Shown one piece after another: positions 16,731-24,404 of a DNA stretch of 64,000 nt. The first letter of the stretch is position 1. Each line of letters starts with the position of its first letter. The DNA is from Emticicia sp051209875. GTDB lineage: Bacteria > Bacteroidota > Bacteroidia > Cytophagales > Spirosomataceae. The notes under the pieces were generated by a model. That model did not search any database and had not been told where the DNA came from. It saw only the letters and a list, made by a program, of their open reading frames with translations. A program made the translations under genes and the position numbers. The DNA lies in assembly GCF_051209875.1 (NCBI RefSeq), contig NZ_JBNTQY010000001.1, positions 5,084,001-5,148,000 on the forward strand. The letters are read 5' to 3'.

Positions 16731-18839
16731 TTAACTCAAAACCTGATAGACCACAAATGCCGATACATAAGCAAGCACTGACATATAAATCAATTGAATA
16801 ATTGGCCATTTCCAGCCTTTGGTTTCTCTATAAACTACTGCCAACGTGCTCATACACATCATAGCAAAAACATAAAATATCAAGAGTGAAAATGAGGTAG
16901 CTACCGAAAAAGTTGGCATCCCTGTTTCAATATTTACTTCATTTCTAAGACGTTCTTTGATAGTGGTTTCGTTTTCAGCATCTGCACCTATGCTATAAAT
17001 GGTTGAAACCGTTCCTACAAATACCTCACGTGCTGCAAACGAAGTAATGAGAGCAATACCAATTTTCCAATCATAGCCCAAAGGTTTGATGGCTGGTTCG
17101 ATGAATTTCCCAAAATGTCCCGCATAAGAATTTTCTAATCTTACCGATGCAATTTTTGAATCAAGTTTAGCTTGATCAAGTGTTGGATTTTGTGCAATCA
17201 CTTGATTTTCAGCTTTTTGTATTTTATCACTTGGTCCATAAGATGCTAAAACCCAAAGTACAATCGAAATAGCAATGATGACTTTTCCTGCTTCAAAAAC
17301 AAAGGTTTTTACTTTCTCTAAAATAGCAAAACCTACCTGTTTCCAACGTGGTTTTTTATAGGTGGGCAATTCCATGATAAAATAGCTTTTTTCGCTTGAT
17401 TTTAGCATGAATTTCATGATCCATCCTGCTAATAATGCCGAGAAAAAACCTAATAAATAGAGTCCCATCAAGGCCACCCCTTGCATATTGAAAAAGCCTA
17501 AGGCTTTTGTTTCTGGTACTACTAAAGCTATCAAAATCGTATAAATGGGTAGCCTCGCCGAACAGCTCATCAAAGGAGTTACCATTATCGTTATCAATCT
17601 GTCTTTCCAACTACCAATCGTACGAGCCGACATGATAGCGGGTACTGCACACGCCATGCTCGAAATCAACGGAACGACCGATTTCCCACTCATACCAAAA
17701 TGCCTGATTAGCCTATCCATCAATACCACTACACGTGCCATGTAGCCCGATTCTTCTAAAATCGAAATAAATGCAAACAAAAATGCGATTTGAGGAATAA
17801 AAATAACCACTCCGCCAATTCCTGCAATCAAACCATCAGTCAAAAGGCTAACTAATTGACTATCTGGCAAATGTGACTTTAAAAATTCATTAATAAAAGC
17901 GATTCCTGAGTCAATCCAGTCCATTGGAGCTTCGGCAATGGTGAAAACTGACTGAAAAATCAAGAACAAAATAGTTAGAAAAATCACATAACCCCATATT
18001 TTATGAAGCAAAATATGGTCAATTTTTTCAGTTAATGTTTCTTTTTTAATACCTTCTTCATGAACTACTTCTGTAAGAGTCGCACTAATATCTTTGTAGC
18101 GAGCAATGGTTTCGGCAGATTGAAATTTATCGGCATTGAAATCATATTTTTTAACAATACCTTCTAAATCTTTTTGCTCATTTTCGCCTAAAAACATTAG
18201 TTTTTGAGCCTGAGCTGCATATTGAAGTGCTAAATAAGGGTTTTCAACGCCAAATTTATCTTTTACTTCTTCGTAGATTTGCTCTGATTTTTTGTCAAAA
18301 ACTGGAGGGTTAATGTGTGTTTTTTTATGTTGAAGTTGATTAAATATCGTATGTTTTAGACCTTCGATACCTATCCCTTCACGGGCATTGAGTTCGACAA
18401 CTGGAATACCTAAAATTTTTGAAAGTTTTCCTGAATTGATTGAAATACCTGATTCTTCAGCAACATCAAGCATATTTAAAGCTAAGATTGCAGGAACACC
18501 CAAGTCGCTGATTTGCTCAAAAAGCAACATATTTCGCTTCAAATTTGAAGCATCGGCAACCACCACAGCCAAATCGGGGTAATCTGGATTTTCAGGATTG
18601 GCAAGTACTTCCAGCACAACCTGTTCATCCAGCGAATTAGGATATATACTATATGTGCCAGGTAAATCAAGGATTTCTACATCCAAGCCTCCACCCAATC
18701 GACAAAATCCTACTTTTTTATCAACCGTTACACCTGGGAAATTGCCGATTTTTTGACGCAACCCAGTGAGTTGATTAAAAAGCGATGATTTTCCAGAATT
18801 CGGATTTCCAAGAAGTGCTACAACCTGTTTATTCTTCAC
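16731..18839 (-). CDS. feoB: Ferrous iron transporter FeoB
   Basis: This 702-residue FeoB has a cytoplasmic G domain with G1 GNPNSGKSS (11-19), G3 DLPGTYS (58-64) and G4 NMLD (122-125). A helical spacer follows, then a membrane domain with two Gate regions and paired cysteine-containing segments such as SSMACAVPAIMSARTIG and TPLMSCSARLPIY. It imports Fe(II) across the inner membrane in a GTP-regulated way. Length and motifs are normal. FeoA lies 56 bases upstream in the same direction, so both are probably one operon. Confidence 0.97.
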   Translation of the reverse strand: MKNKQVVALLGNPNSGKSSLFNQLTGLRQKIGNFPGVTVDKKVGFCRLGGGLDVEILDLPGTYSIYPNSLDEQVVLEVLANPENPDYPDLAVVVADASNLKRNMLLFEQISDLGVPAILALNMLDVAEESGISINSGKLSKILGIPVVELNAREGIGIEGLKHTIFNQLQHKKTHINPPVFDKKSEQIYEEVKDKFGVENPYLALQYAAQAQKLMFLGENEQKDLEGIVKKYDFNADKFQSAETIARYKDISATLTEVVHEEGIKKETLTEKIDHILLHKIWGYVIFLTILFLIFQSVFTIAEAPMDWIDSGIAFINEFLKSHLPDSQLVSLLTDGLIAGIGGVVIFIPQIAFLFAFISILEESGYMARVVVLMDRLIRHFGMSGKSVVPLISSMACAVPAIMSARTIGSWKDRLITIMVTPLMSCSARLPIYTILIALVVPETKALGFFNMQGVALMGLYLLGFFSALLAGWIMKFMLKSSEKSYFIMELPTYKKPRWKQVGFAILEKVKTFVFEAGKVIIAISIVLWVLASYGPSDKIQKAENQVIAQNPTLDQAKLDSKIASVRLENSYAGHFGKFIEPAIKPLGYDWKIGIALITSFAAREVFVGTVSTIYSIGADAENETTIKERLRNEVNIETGMPTFSVATSFSLLIFYVFAMMCMSTLAVVYRETKGWKWPIIQLIYMSVLAYVSAFVVYQVLS

Positions 18840-18895
18840 AATTTATATTTTCAAATTAACTAAAAGACTAAAGTCAATGAGTTAAAAACTATCGA

Positions 18896-19123
18896 CTATT
18901 TCAATACAATTGTAGCAGCCTCTCTTTTTCTAAGCGAAAGATGATAACCTGCCACAGTAATTCCAACAGGACAACCCAAGGGTGCGATAAAGTCCAACAT
19001 TACTTCGGTGTCAGGCAAACAACCCATTTCGAGTAGCTTAAGTGACATCGTAGCATCTTTGAAATTGTTTACAATTCCTTTCTCCCCTACTTTTAAATCG
19101 GCAACAGTTTTTTCGGCTTGCAC
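18896..19123 (-). CDS. feoA: FeoA ferrous iron transport accessory protein
   Basis: This 75-residue SH3-like FeoA domain includes LKVGEKGIVNNF, LLEMGCLPDTEVMLDFIAPLGCPVGITVAGYHLSLRK in the expected order. It is cytoplasmic and acts with FeoB, encoded directly downstream. It stands as a separate gene rather than fused to FeoB. A GGCATAG box lies about 105 bases upstream. Confidence 0.93.
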   Translation of the reverse strand: MQAEKTVADLKVGEKGIVNNFKDATMSLKLLEMGCLPDTEVMLDFIAPLGCPVGITVAGYHLSLRKREAATIVLK

Positions 19124-19227
19124 TTTATACTTTATTTAGACTGATTTCAAATAAACGTAAAATTAGGCTTTTTGGTTCTAAAATAAAAATGATTTTCATC
19201 ATGTATTTATGTTGATAGATTTCTAAA

Positions 19228-19234
19228 CTATGCC
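19228..19234 (-). promoter_or_regulatory. GGCATAG box upstream of feoA
   Basis: The minus-strand sequence TTTGGGCATAGTTTAGA shares the GGCATAG core found upstream of four other genes here. The distance to the feoA start is about 105 bases, and the -12 part is poor, so this is the weakest of the five. Confidence 0.22.
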
Positions 19235-19355
19235 CAAAAAGCTGATAAATTCCTTGATAATGCTCAAAAATCAGTATTCATGAGCTATCTATTCAGAAAA
19301 GAAAAAAAACTCTAAAAAAGAATAAAAATCATAAAATTTCTATTTGTTTGAGTAG

Positions 19356-19363
19356 TATCTTTG
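19356..19363 (+). promoter_or_regulatory. -7 element upstream of ccmB
   Basis: TATCTTTG is a perfect TAnnTTTG -7 element, followed by CA. The predicted transcript would start near 19370. This places a TTG start at 19348 before the transcript and decides for the ATG at 19402. Confidence 0.6.
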
Positions 19364-19401
19364 CAGTTGTAGAGCAATTTTCTAAATTGTTCATTAGAAA
19401 T

Positions 19402-20064
19402 ATGCAAGAACTCAAAGCACTTATTGAAAAGGAAATCAGGCTTGAATGGCGTCAGCGTTATGCCCTCAACGGGATGTTGCTCTATATCGTCAGTACGGTT
19501 TTTGTGTGTTATATGAGTTTTACTTTGAAAACAAAAGGTATAGAACCTATCACTTGGAACACGCTTTTTTGGATAATTTTACTCTTTACGGCCGTTAATT
19601 CTATCACCAAAAGTTTTACACAAGAGCGAGCAGGACGACAATTGTATTATTATACATTGGCAAGTCCACAAGGCATAATTTTATCGAAAATTATTTACAA
19701 TATACTGCTATTACTGGCACTTTCGTTGATTGGTTTTGTCGTCTATGCAGGTGTAATGGGAAACCCTGTGGAGAACATAGGAATGTATTTGACAGCAATT
19801 ATTTTAGGAGCAATTGGTTTTTCATCAACACTTACAATGGTTGCGGGAATTGCATCAAAAGCAGAAAATACCTCAACTTTGATGGCAGTTTTGAGTTTTC
19901 CAATTATTCTACCCATGCTTTTGATGCTGATTCGTCTCTCAAAAAATGCGATGGATGGCTTAGAATGGAATACCAGTTACGACGAAATTTTAACTTTACT
20001 CGGCATTGATGCTATTGTAATCGCATTAAGTTATTTATTATTTCCTTTTTTGTGGAGAAGTTAA
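19402..20064 (+). CDS. ccmB: Heme exporter permease CcmB
   Basis: This 220-residue protein begins MQELKALIEKEIRLEWRQRYA, the conserved CcmB N-terminus, followed by six hydrophobic segments and the GFSSTLTMVAGIASKAENTS motif typical of CcmB. With CcmA and CcmC it forms the transporter that releases heme-loaded CcmE during cytochrome c maturation. A longer frame starts with TTG at 19348, but a -7 promoter element lies inside it, so the ATG at 19402 is chosen. No ccmA is next to it; it is probably elsewhere in the genome, as is common in this phylum. Confidence 0.92.
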   Translation: MQELKALIEKEIRLEWRQRYALNGMLLYIVSTVFVCYMSFTLKTKGIEPITWNTLFWIILLFTAVNSITKSFTQERAGRQLYYYTLASPQGIILSKIIYNILLLLALSLIGFVVYAGVMGNPVENIGMYLTAIILGAIGFSSTLTMVAGIASKAENTSTLMAVLSFPIILPMLLMLIRLSKNAMDGLEWNTSYDEILTLLGIDAIVIALSYLLFPFLWRS

Positions 20065-20069
20065 TCTCT

Positions 20070-20135
20070 AAACTTCCTATGGGGCATTTGGAGGCATTAC
20101 CATTGATTATTAACTAAAAAAATCCCCATTGGGGT
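20070..20135. repeat. Small GGGG-rich intergenic repeat between ccmB and ccmC
   Basis: The stretch contains CCTATGGGGCATTTGGAGG and CCCCATTGGGG (an inverted repeat), resembling short dispersed repeats in Cytophagales genomes. The second arm ends a few bases before the ccmC start and could affect its translation. Confidence 0.35.
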
Positions 20136-20145
20136 TATGGTCTAT

Positions 20146-20805
20146 ATGAAAAAAACTTGGTGGAAAATTCTTTGTGTTCTGCTTTTGCTTTACACAATTA
20201 TTCGAGGCTTAACAGGTATTGTGCCACGTCAACCTATTTTGAATGAAACCATTCGGAATGTTTACTTCCACGTGCCATTATGGTTTGGCATGATGACTTT
20301 GATGACTGCTTCGATGTGGTTTTCTATTAAATATTTGCGAAATGGACAAACCCAAGATGATGAATATGCTGTCGAATTTGCCAATGTTGCTATATTTTTT
20401 GGCATCTTAGGCTTTATGACTGGTTCTCTTTGGGGACAATTTACTTGGGGAGATTGGTTACCAAAAGACCCTAAAATCATTGCCGTAGAAGTTGGACTTT
20501 TGATATACTCTTCTTACTTTATTTTGCGAAGTTCATTTGAAGATGAGCAACGAAAAGCCAGATTATCAGCCATTTACAATATTTTTGCTTTTGCTACCTT
20601 CATTCCTTTAGTTTGGATTTTGCCAAGACTTACCGATTCGCTTCATCCAGGCAATGGGGGTAATCCTGCCTTTGGAAAATATGATATGGATAATGGCATG
20701 AGAATGGTTTTTTACCCAGCCGTTATTGGTTGGACTTTATTGGGTGTTTGGATTTCCAGTTTAAGAATTCGTTTGAGAATTATTGAACGTAGAAGTTCAA
20801 ATTAA
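20146..20805 (+). CDS. ccmC: Heme exporter protein CcmC (CcsA superfamily)
   Basis: This 219-residue, six-helix membrane protein starts MKKTWWKILCVLLLLYTI. The extracytoplasmic tryptophan-rich WWD-type segment (SLWGQFTWGDWLPKDP) lies near residue 95-110, with candidate heme-ligand histidines in NVYFHVPLW (about 42) and SLHPGNGG (about 170). CcmC loads heme onto CcmE at the outer face of the inner membrane. An ATG three codons earlier (20137) is also possible; 20146 gives the usual N-terminus. It lies between ccmB and ccmD. Confidence 0.93.
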   Translation: MKKTWWKILCVLLLLYTIIRGLTGIVPRQPILNETIRNVYFHVPLWFGMMTLMTASMWFSIKYLRNGQTQDDEYAVEFANVAIFFGILGFMTGSLWGQFTWGDWLPKDPKIIAVEVGLLIYSSYFILRSSFEDEQRKARLSAIYNIFAFATFIPLVWILPRLTDSLHPGNGGNPAFGKYDMDNGMRMVFYPAVIGWTLLGVWISSLRIRLRIIERRSSN

Positions 20806-20847
20806 TTTTTACTTAGAACGGTGCGGCGTTCCGCAATTTCAACAATA

Positions 20848-21051
20848 ATGAAAAAATTTATATCGTTTTTAATATTACTATTTTCATCTTTCAATTTATT
20901 TGCTCAAGAAGAAGTAGCTATGGCTGACCAAATGCGTGCTGATGGCAAAATTTGGGTTGTAGTGGGCGTAATCGCTATCGTTTTTGTAGGAATTATTACC
21001 TATTTAGTTTTGTTAGATAGGAAGATAAGTAAGATAGAAAAAAGCCTATAG
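20848..21051 (+). CDS. ccmD: CcmD-like small membrane protein
   Basis: This 67-residue protein begins MKKFISFLILLFSSFNLFAQ, a signal-like segment, then a membrane helix (KIWVVVGVIAIVFVGIITYLVLL) and a basic tail (DRKISKIEKSL). The helix plus basic tail and the position between ccmC and ccmE fit the CcmD proteins of Bacteroidota, which help assemble the heme-handling complex. A GTG at 20821 would add nine residues but overlaps a small GC-rich palindrome (TGCGGCGTTCCGCA), so the ATG at 20848 is preferred. Confidence 0.78.
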   Translation: MKKFISFLILLFSSFNLFAQEEVAMADQMRADGKIWVVVGVIAIVFVGIITYLVLLDRKISKIEKSL

Positions 21052-21147
21052 TCGGCAATCAACAGTCGATCAAAAGACAAAAGGTACAACATTATTTTCA
21101 ACAAAAACTATCGTCCATCGTCTATTGACTGTGGACTATCAAATATC

Positions 21148-21594
21148 ATGAAAAAATCACATATTATTGCACTTGGCGTTATTGCCATTGCTGTTGCAAT
21201 CATTATTTCGACTGTTGGCGATGCCAGCACTTATGTTGGTTTCGGTGAAGCCGAGCAAGTTGCCAAAGAAGGTAGCACCAAATCAATGCACGTAGTAGGT
21301 ACTTTGAAAAAAGATGCTTCGGGAAACTTTGTAGGGATGGTTTATGAGCCTTCGGTTGACCCAAATCGTTTTGAATTTGTCATGGTTGATTCATTGAATT
21401 TTGAATCAAAAGTTGTTTATAACCAACCAAAACCAGCCGATTTGGATAAATCTGAAAAAGTAGTAGTAGTTGGCAAAATGGATTTGGAAAATAAATGTTT
21501 CAAAGCAGAGCAAATTCTGTTAAAATGTCCTTCGAAATACAATAACAATAAATTAGAAACCGAAGAACCAAAGAAAGCGGTTTCGATGAAGTAA
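21148..21594 (+). CDS. ccmE: Heme chaperone CcmE, Cys-type variant
   Basis: This 148-residue protein has an N-terminal membrane anchor (residues 5-22) followed by the OB-fold of CcmE (MHVVGTLKKDASGNFVGMVYEP, VVVVGKMD). CcmE carries heme covalently. In the classical protein the ligand is His in an HxxxY motif; here the aligned motif is Cys127-PSK-Tyr131 in ILLKCPSKY, the CxxxY form known from Desulfovibrio and archaeal CcmE. There is no histidine at that site. It follows ccmD and precedes a thiol oxidoreductase-like gene. CcmF and CcmH are not in the window. Confidence 0.93.
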   Translation: MKKSHIIALGVIAIAVAIIISTVGDASTYVGFGEAEQVAKEGSTKSMHVVGTLKKDASGNFVGMVYEPSVDPNRFEFVMVDSLNFESKVVYNQPKPADLDKSEKVVVVGKMDLENKCFKAEQILLKCPSKYNNNKLETEEPKKAVSMK

Positions 21595-21595
21595 A

Positions 21596-21982
21596 ATGAC
21601 AGTTTTATTCGACGGTGTTTGTAATTTTTGTAATGCTTCTATCAACTTTGTCATTGATAGAGACATTAAAGGCATTTTCAAATTTGCAGCTTTGCAGTCA
21701 GAAATTGGTCAGGAAATTTTAAAAAAATATGGCTTGAAGCAAAACGATTTTGATAGTATCATTTTAGAAAAAGAAGGAAAAATCTATCAAAAATCAGATG
21801 CTGCTCTTGAAATAGCTCGAAACTTAGATGGTTTATGGAAAATTTTCTACATTTTCAAAATCGTTCCATCATTTCTCAGAAACCCTATTTATGATTTAAT
21901 TGCCAAAAATCGTTATCGCATCTTCGGAAGAACCGATGCCTGCCGAATTCCTACTCCTGAATTGAAAGCAAGGTTTTTATAA
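21596..21982 (+). CDS. DCC-family thiol-disulfide oxidoreductase-like protein
   Basis: This 128-residue protein of the DCC (DUF393) family has the defining motif DGVCNFCN at residues 6-13 and the downstream KFAALQSEIGQE and YRIFGRTDACRIP segments. The CxxC pair suggests redox activity, though substrates in this family are not established. The start codon is two bases after the ccmE stop, so it is probably cotranscribed with the cytochrome c maturation genes. That makes a role in thiol handling during c-type cytochrome assembly worth considering. Confidence 0.88.
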   Translation: MTVLFDGVCNFCNASINFVIDRDIKGIFKFAALQSEIGQEILKKYGLKQNDFDSIILEKEGKIYQKSDAALEIARNLDGLWKIFYIFKIVPSFLRNPIYDLIAKNRYRIFGRTDACRIPTPELKARFL

Positions 21983-21993
21983 AATATACCAAC

Positions 21994-22027
21994 AAAAAAT
22001 CCAGCAATGGTTGCTGGATTTTTTTAT
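21994..22027. terminator. Bidirectional intrinsic terminator
   Basis: The stem AAAAAATCCAGCAA / TTGCTGGATTTTTT (14 bp, loop TGG) lies between the convergent DCC and RelE-type genes. T-tracts follow on both strands, and it touches the stop codon of the toxin gene. Confidence 0.88.
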
Positions 22028-22302
22028 TCATAAACTTCTTTTCTGTGTGCAATTTTTGCTATTGTTACAGTAATAATATTATCCCGAATCGCATAAACAA
22101 TTCTATAATCACCCACTCTTACTCTATAAAGTGGCTTAAATTTTATATTTGGCACCTTGAAGTTAGTAAGCCTTTTATAACCATGAGGTCTCGGATTTTC
22201 TACAAGACTATCTATTTTTTCAAAAATCTCATCCTGCACCTCAGCTGGAAGTTTTCTAATTTCTCTTTCAGCACTTGTGGTAAGTATTATTTGGTACTTC
22301 AT
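22024..22302 (-). CDS. RelE/ParE-family toxin
   Basis: This 92-residue protein has the RelE fold. The N-terminal YQIILTTSAEREIRKLP is followed by a helix pair. The C-terminal strands YRVRVGDYRIVYAIRD and IAKIAHRKEVY carry the basic and aromatic residues used for mRNA cleavage in ribosome-dependent RelE toxins. Its start overlaps the stop of the upstream antitoxin gene by 4 bases, as usual in type II toxin-antitoxin modules. Confidence 0.92.
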   Translation of the reverse strand: MKYQIILTTSAEREIRKLPAEVQDEIFEKIDSLVENPRPHGYKRLTNFKVPNIKFKPLYRVRVGDYRIVYAIRDNIITVTIAKIAHRKEVYE

Positions 22303-22511
22303 ACATTTACACGCTGTGCTAAAATCTCCTTTTTAATTTCATCAAAAGGTCTTGTCGGTTCATCTTGTCTTTCAAATACAGTTAATGTATCAAGCAAATC
22401 TTCAAAAAGTTCTTGCATCTGCTGATTCCTTAAATCGAACTGTACAGCAACTTTTTCCCCTTTTGCATCTGTCAAAAAACTAATATTTCTTTTTAATGTT
22501 GCTACGGTCAT
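22299..22511 (-). CDS. Antitoxin of the RelE-type module
   Basis: The protein is 70 residues from MTVATLKRNISFLTDAKGE. The N-terminal half could dimerise and bind DNA; the acidic C-terminal half (QDEPTRPFDEIKKEIL) could wrap the toxin, and the Rx(F/P)DE-like end is typical. In-frame ATG codons at 22529 and 22553 would give longer forms, but a TATATTTG -7 element at 22532-22539 overlaps them, so transcription should begin around 22525 and the ATG at 22511 is the likely start. No known antitoxin family is certain. Confidence 0.8.
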   Translation of the reverse strand: MTVATLKRNISFLTDAKGEKVAVQFDLRNQQMQELFEDLLDTLTVFERQDEPTRPFDEIKKEILAQRVNV

Positions 22512-22531
22512 ATTCTCATGAGTTTTCATCA

Positions 22532-22539
22532 CAAATATA
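22532..22539 (-). promoter_or_regulatory. -7 element of the toxin-antitoxin operon
   Basis: On the minus strand, TATATTTG matches TAnnTTTG exactly. It leaves a leader of about 14 bases before the antitoxin ATG at 22511. Confidence 0.55.
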
Positions 22540-22691
22540 AAACTTAATTCCAAAATAAAAACTTGTCATGCTTGTTTATCGCCGATTACGCTGTTTTTTT
22601 GCCCATTAATCATCCTATCACTTTTGCACTTAGCCAAAACTTTTATACATTTACTCCAAACTTATAGCTTGCTATATTTTATTTCAACTTT

Positions 22692-23138
22692 ATGCCATTA
22701 CTTCAAATAAAAGACTCGACCATTGAGGTTACGCCTGTTTCTGCTGATTCAGAGCTAAAATTGCCATTTGTTGATGTAGGAATTAGTGCTGGATTTCCTT
22801 CACCCGCTCTTGATTTTACCGAATTATCAATAGATTTGAATAAATACCTCATCAAAAACAAGCCTTCTACTTTTTGTGGATTTGTGAAAGGTCATTCAAT
22901 GAAAAATATTGGGATATTCGACGGCGATATATTGGTGATTGATAAAAGTTTAGAGCCTGTCAATAATAAAATTGCGATATGTTTTATTGATGGTGAATTT
23001 ACTTTGAAGAGAATAAAAATTGAAAAAAAACAATGTTGGCTAATCGCCGAAAACGAAGATTATAAACCTATAAAAGTGACCGAAGAAAACGATTTTATTA
23101 TCTGGGGAATCATTACTTTTTCTATCAAATCATTCTGA
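22692..23138 (+). CDS. umuD: UmuD-like translesion polymerase subunit / S24 peptidase
   Basis: This 148-residue LexA/UmuD-type S24 peptidase has a predicted self-cleavage site Ala33-Gly34 (GISAGFPSPA), nucleophile Ser69 in VKGHSM, and general-base Lys106 in GEFTLKRI. After RecA-stimulated cleavage, UmuD-prime joins UmuC to form DNA polymerase V, which copies damaged DNA. The stop codon shares a base with the start of umuC (TGATG), so the pair is translationally coupled. The upstream region does not show an operator that I recognise. Confidence 0.94.
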   Translation: MPLLQIKDSTIEVTPVSADSELKLPFVDVGISAGFPSPALDFTELSIDLNKYLIKNKPSTFCGFVKGHSMKNIGIFDGDILVIDKSLEPVNNKIAICFIDGEFTLKRIKIEKKQCWLIAENEDYKPIKVTEENDFIIWGIITFSIKSF

Positions 23139-24397
23139 TGTTTGCCTTAGTCGATTGCAATAATTTTTACGCATCATGCCAGCGAGTTTTTCAACCAAAT
23201 CTCATTGGCAAGCCTATTGTTGTTTATTCCAACAACGACGGCTGCGTTATTGCTCGAAGCAATGAGGCTAAGGCATTGGGCGTTCCGATGGGGGCTGCGG
23301 CTTATCAGTGGGAGCAGTTTTTTAAAGACAATCAGATTCAGGTTTTCTCAGCAAATTTTTCACTTTATGGTGACATGAGTCAGCGAGTAATGACTATTTT
23401 GAATGATTTTAGTCCAGAAATGGAAATTTATAGCATTGATGAGGCTTTTATAAAATTTTCAGGTTTTGAGCGTTTTAATCTCCAGCATATAGGAGAAACC
23501 ATGTACCGCCGAGTAACAAAAGGTACAGGAATACCGATAAGTGTAGGCATTGCTCCAACGAAATCATTGGCAAAAGTAGCTAACAGAATAGCCAAAAAAT
23601 TTCCACAACATACCAAAAACGTTTATCTCATTGATAATGATGAAAAACGCATAAAAGCCTTAAAATGGTTAAAAATAGAAGATGTTTGGGGGATAGGTCG
23701 CAAACATGCCAAACGTTTGCAAGCCATTGGCGTAAAAACCGCCTTCGATTTTACGATGCTTGAAGATGAATGGGTAAAAGAAAATATGGCCATTATAGGC
23801 TTGCGTTTGAAGCGTGATTTAGAAGGAAATCCTACCTTAGATTTGGAAGAAGCACAACCCAAAAAGAACATTGCTATCACTCGATCATTTGAAGGGAATC
23901 ATTCTGAAAAGGATTTTCTACAAGAACGTATCTCTACTTTTGCTGTTTCTTGTGCCGAAAAACTACGCTTACAAAAGGCTTGTTGTAATTCGGTGATGGT
24001 CTTTATACAAACCAACCGACACCGAGTAGATTTACCTCAGTATAACCGAAACATTGTACTGAACCTACCTTTTCCGACCAATTCGAGTATTGAAATTTCA
24101 AATTTTGCTTTGCAAGCACTTACTATTATTTTCCGTGAAGGTTATCAATACAAAAGAGCAGGCGTAATCGTGCAAGATTTTACAGACGAAGACAAAACTC
24201 AGATGAATATCTTTGAAAATAGCGATGAACGTCATAAAAAATTGATGCAGTCGATTGATAAAGTCAATGCGATATTTGGCCAACAAAAAATAAGATTAGG
24301 AACGCAAGACCCTAAAAAAATTTGGAAAATGAAGCAGGAAAATCTGTCGCCAAATTATACTACCAAATTATCGGATATTATTGTTGTTCATGTATAA
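23138..24397 (+). CDS. umuC: UmuC-like Y-family DNA polymerase
   Basis: This 419-residue Y-family polymerase starts MFALVDCNNFYASCQRVFQP, with catalytic Asp6. It contains YSIDEAF (the second catalytic acidic pair) near residue 100, the helix-hairpin-helix segment VWGIGRKHAKRLQAIGV near 185, and a little-finger domain to the end. It is coupled to umuD by a TGATG overlap. It should act as the catalytic subunit of DNA polymerase V during damage tolerance. It converges on the UvrD-type helicase gene with only seven bases between the ends. Confidence 0.96.
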   Translation: MFALVDCNNFYASCQRVFQPNLIGKPIVVYSNNDGCVIARSNEAKALGVPMGAAAYQWEQFFKDNQIQVFSANFSLYGDMSQRVMTILNDFSPEMEIYSIDEAFIKFSGFERFNLQHIGETMYRRVTKGTGIPISVGIAPTKSLAKVANRIAKKFPQHTKNVYLIDNDEKRIKALKWLKIEDVWGIGRKHAKRLQAIGVKTAFDFTMLEDEWVKENMAIIGLRLKRDLEGNPTLDLEEAQPKKNIAITRSFEGNHSEKDFLQERISTFAVSCAEKLRLQKACCNSVMVFIQTNRHRVDLPQYNRNIVLNLPFPTNSSIEISNFALQALTIIFREGYQYKRAGVIVQDFTDEDKTQMNIFENSDERHKKLMQSIDKVNAIFGQQKIRLGTQDPKKIWKMKQENLSPNYTTKLSDIIVVHV

Positions 24398-24404
24398 ACG
24401 CCAT

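Noticed and set aside
19348..19401. Longer ccmB starting with TTG at 19348
   Set aside because: A perfect -7 promoter element lies inside it (19356-19363) and the conserved CcmB N-terminus begins at the ATG at 19402.
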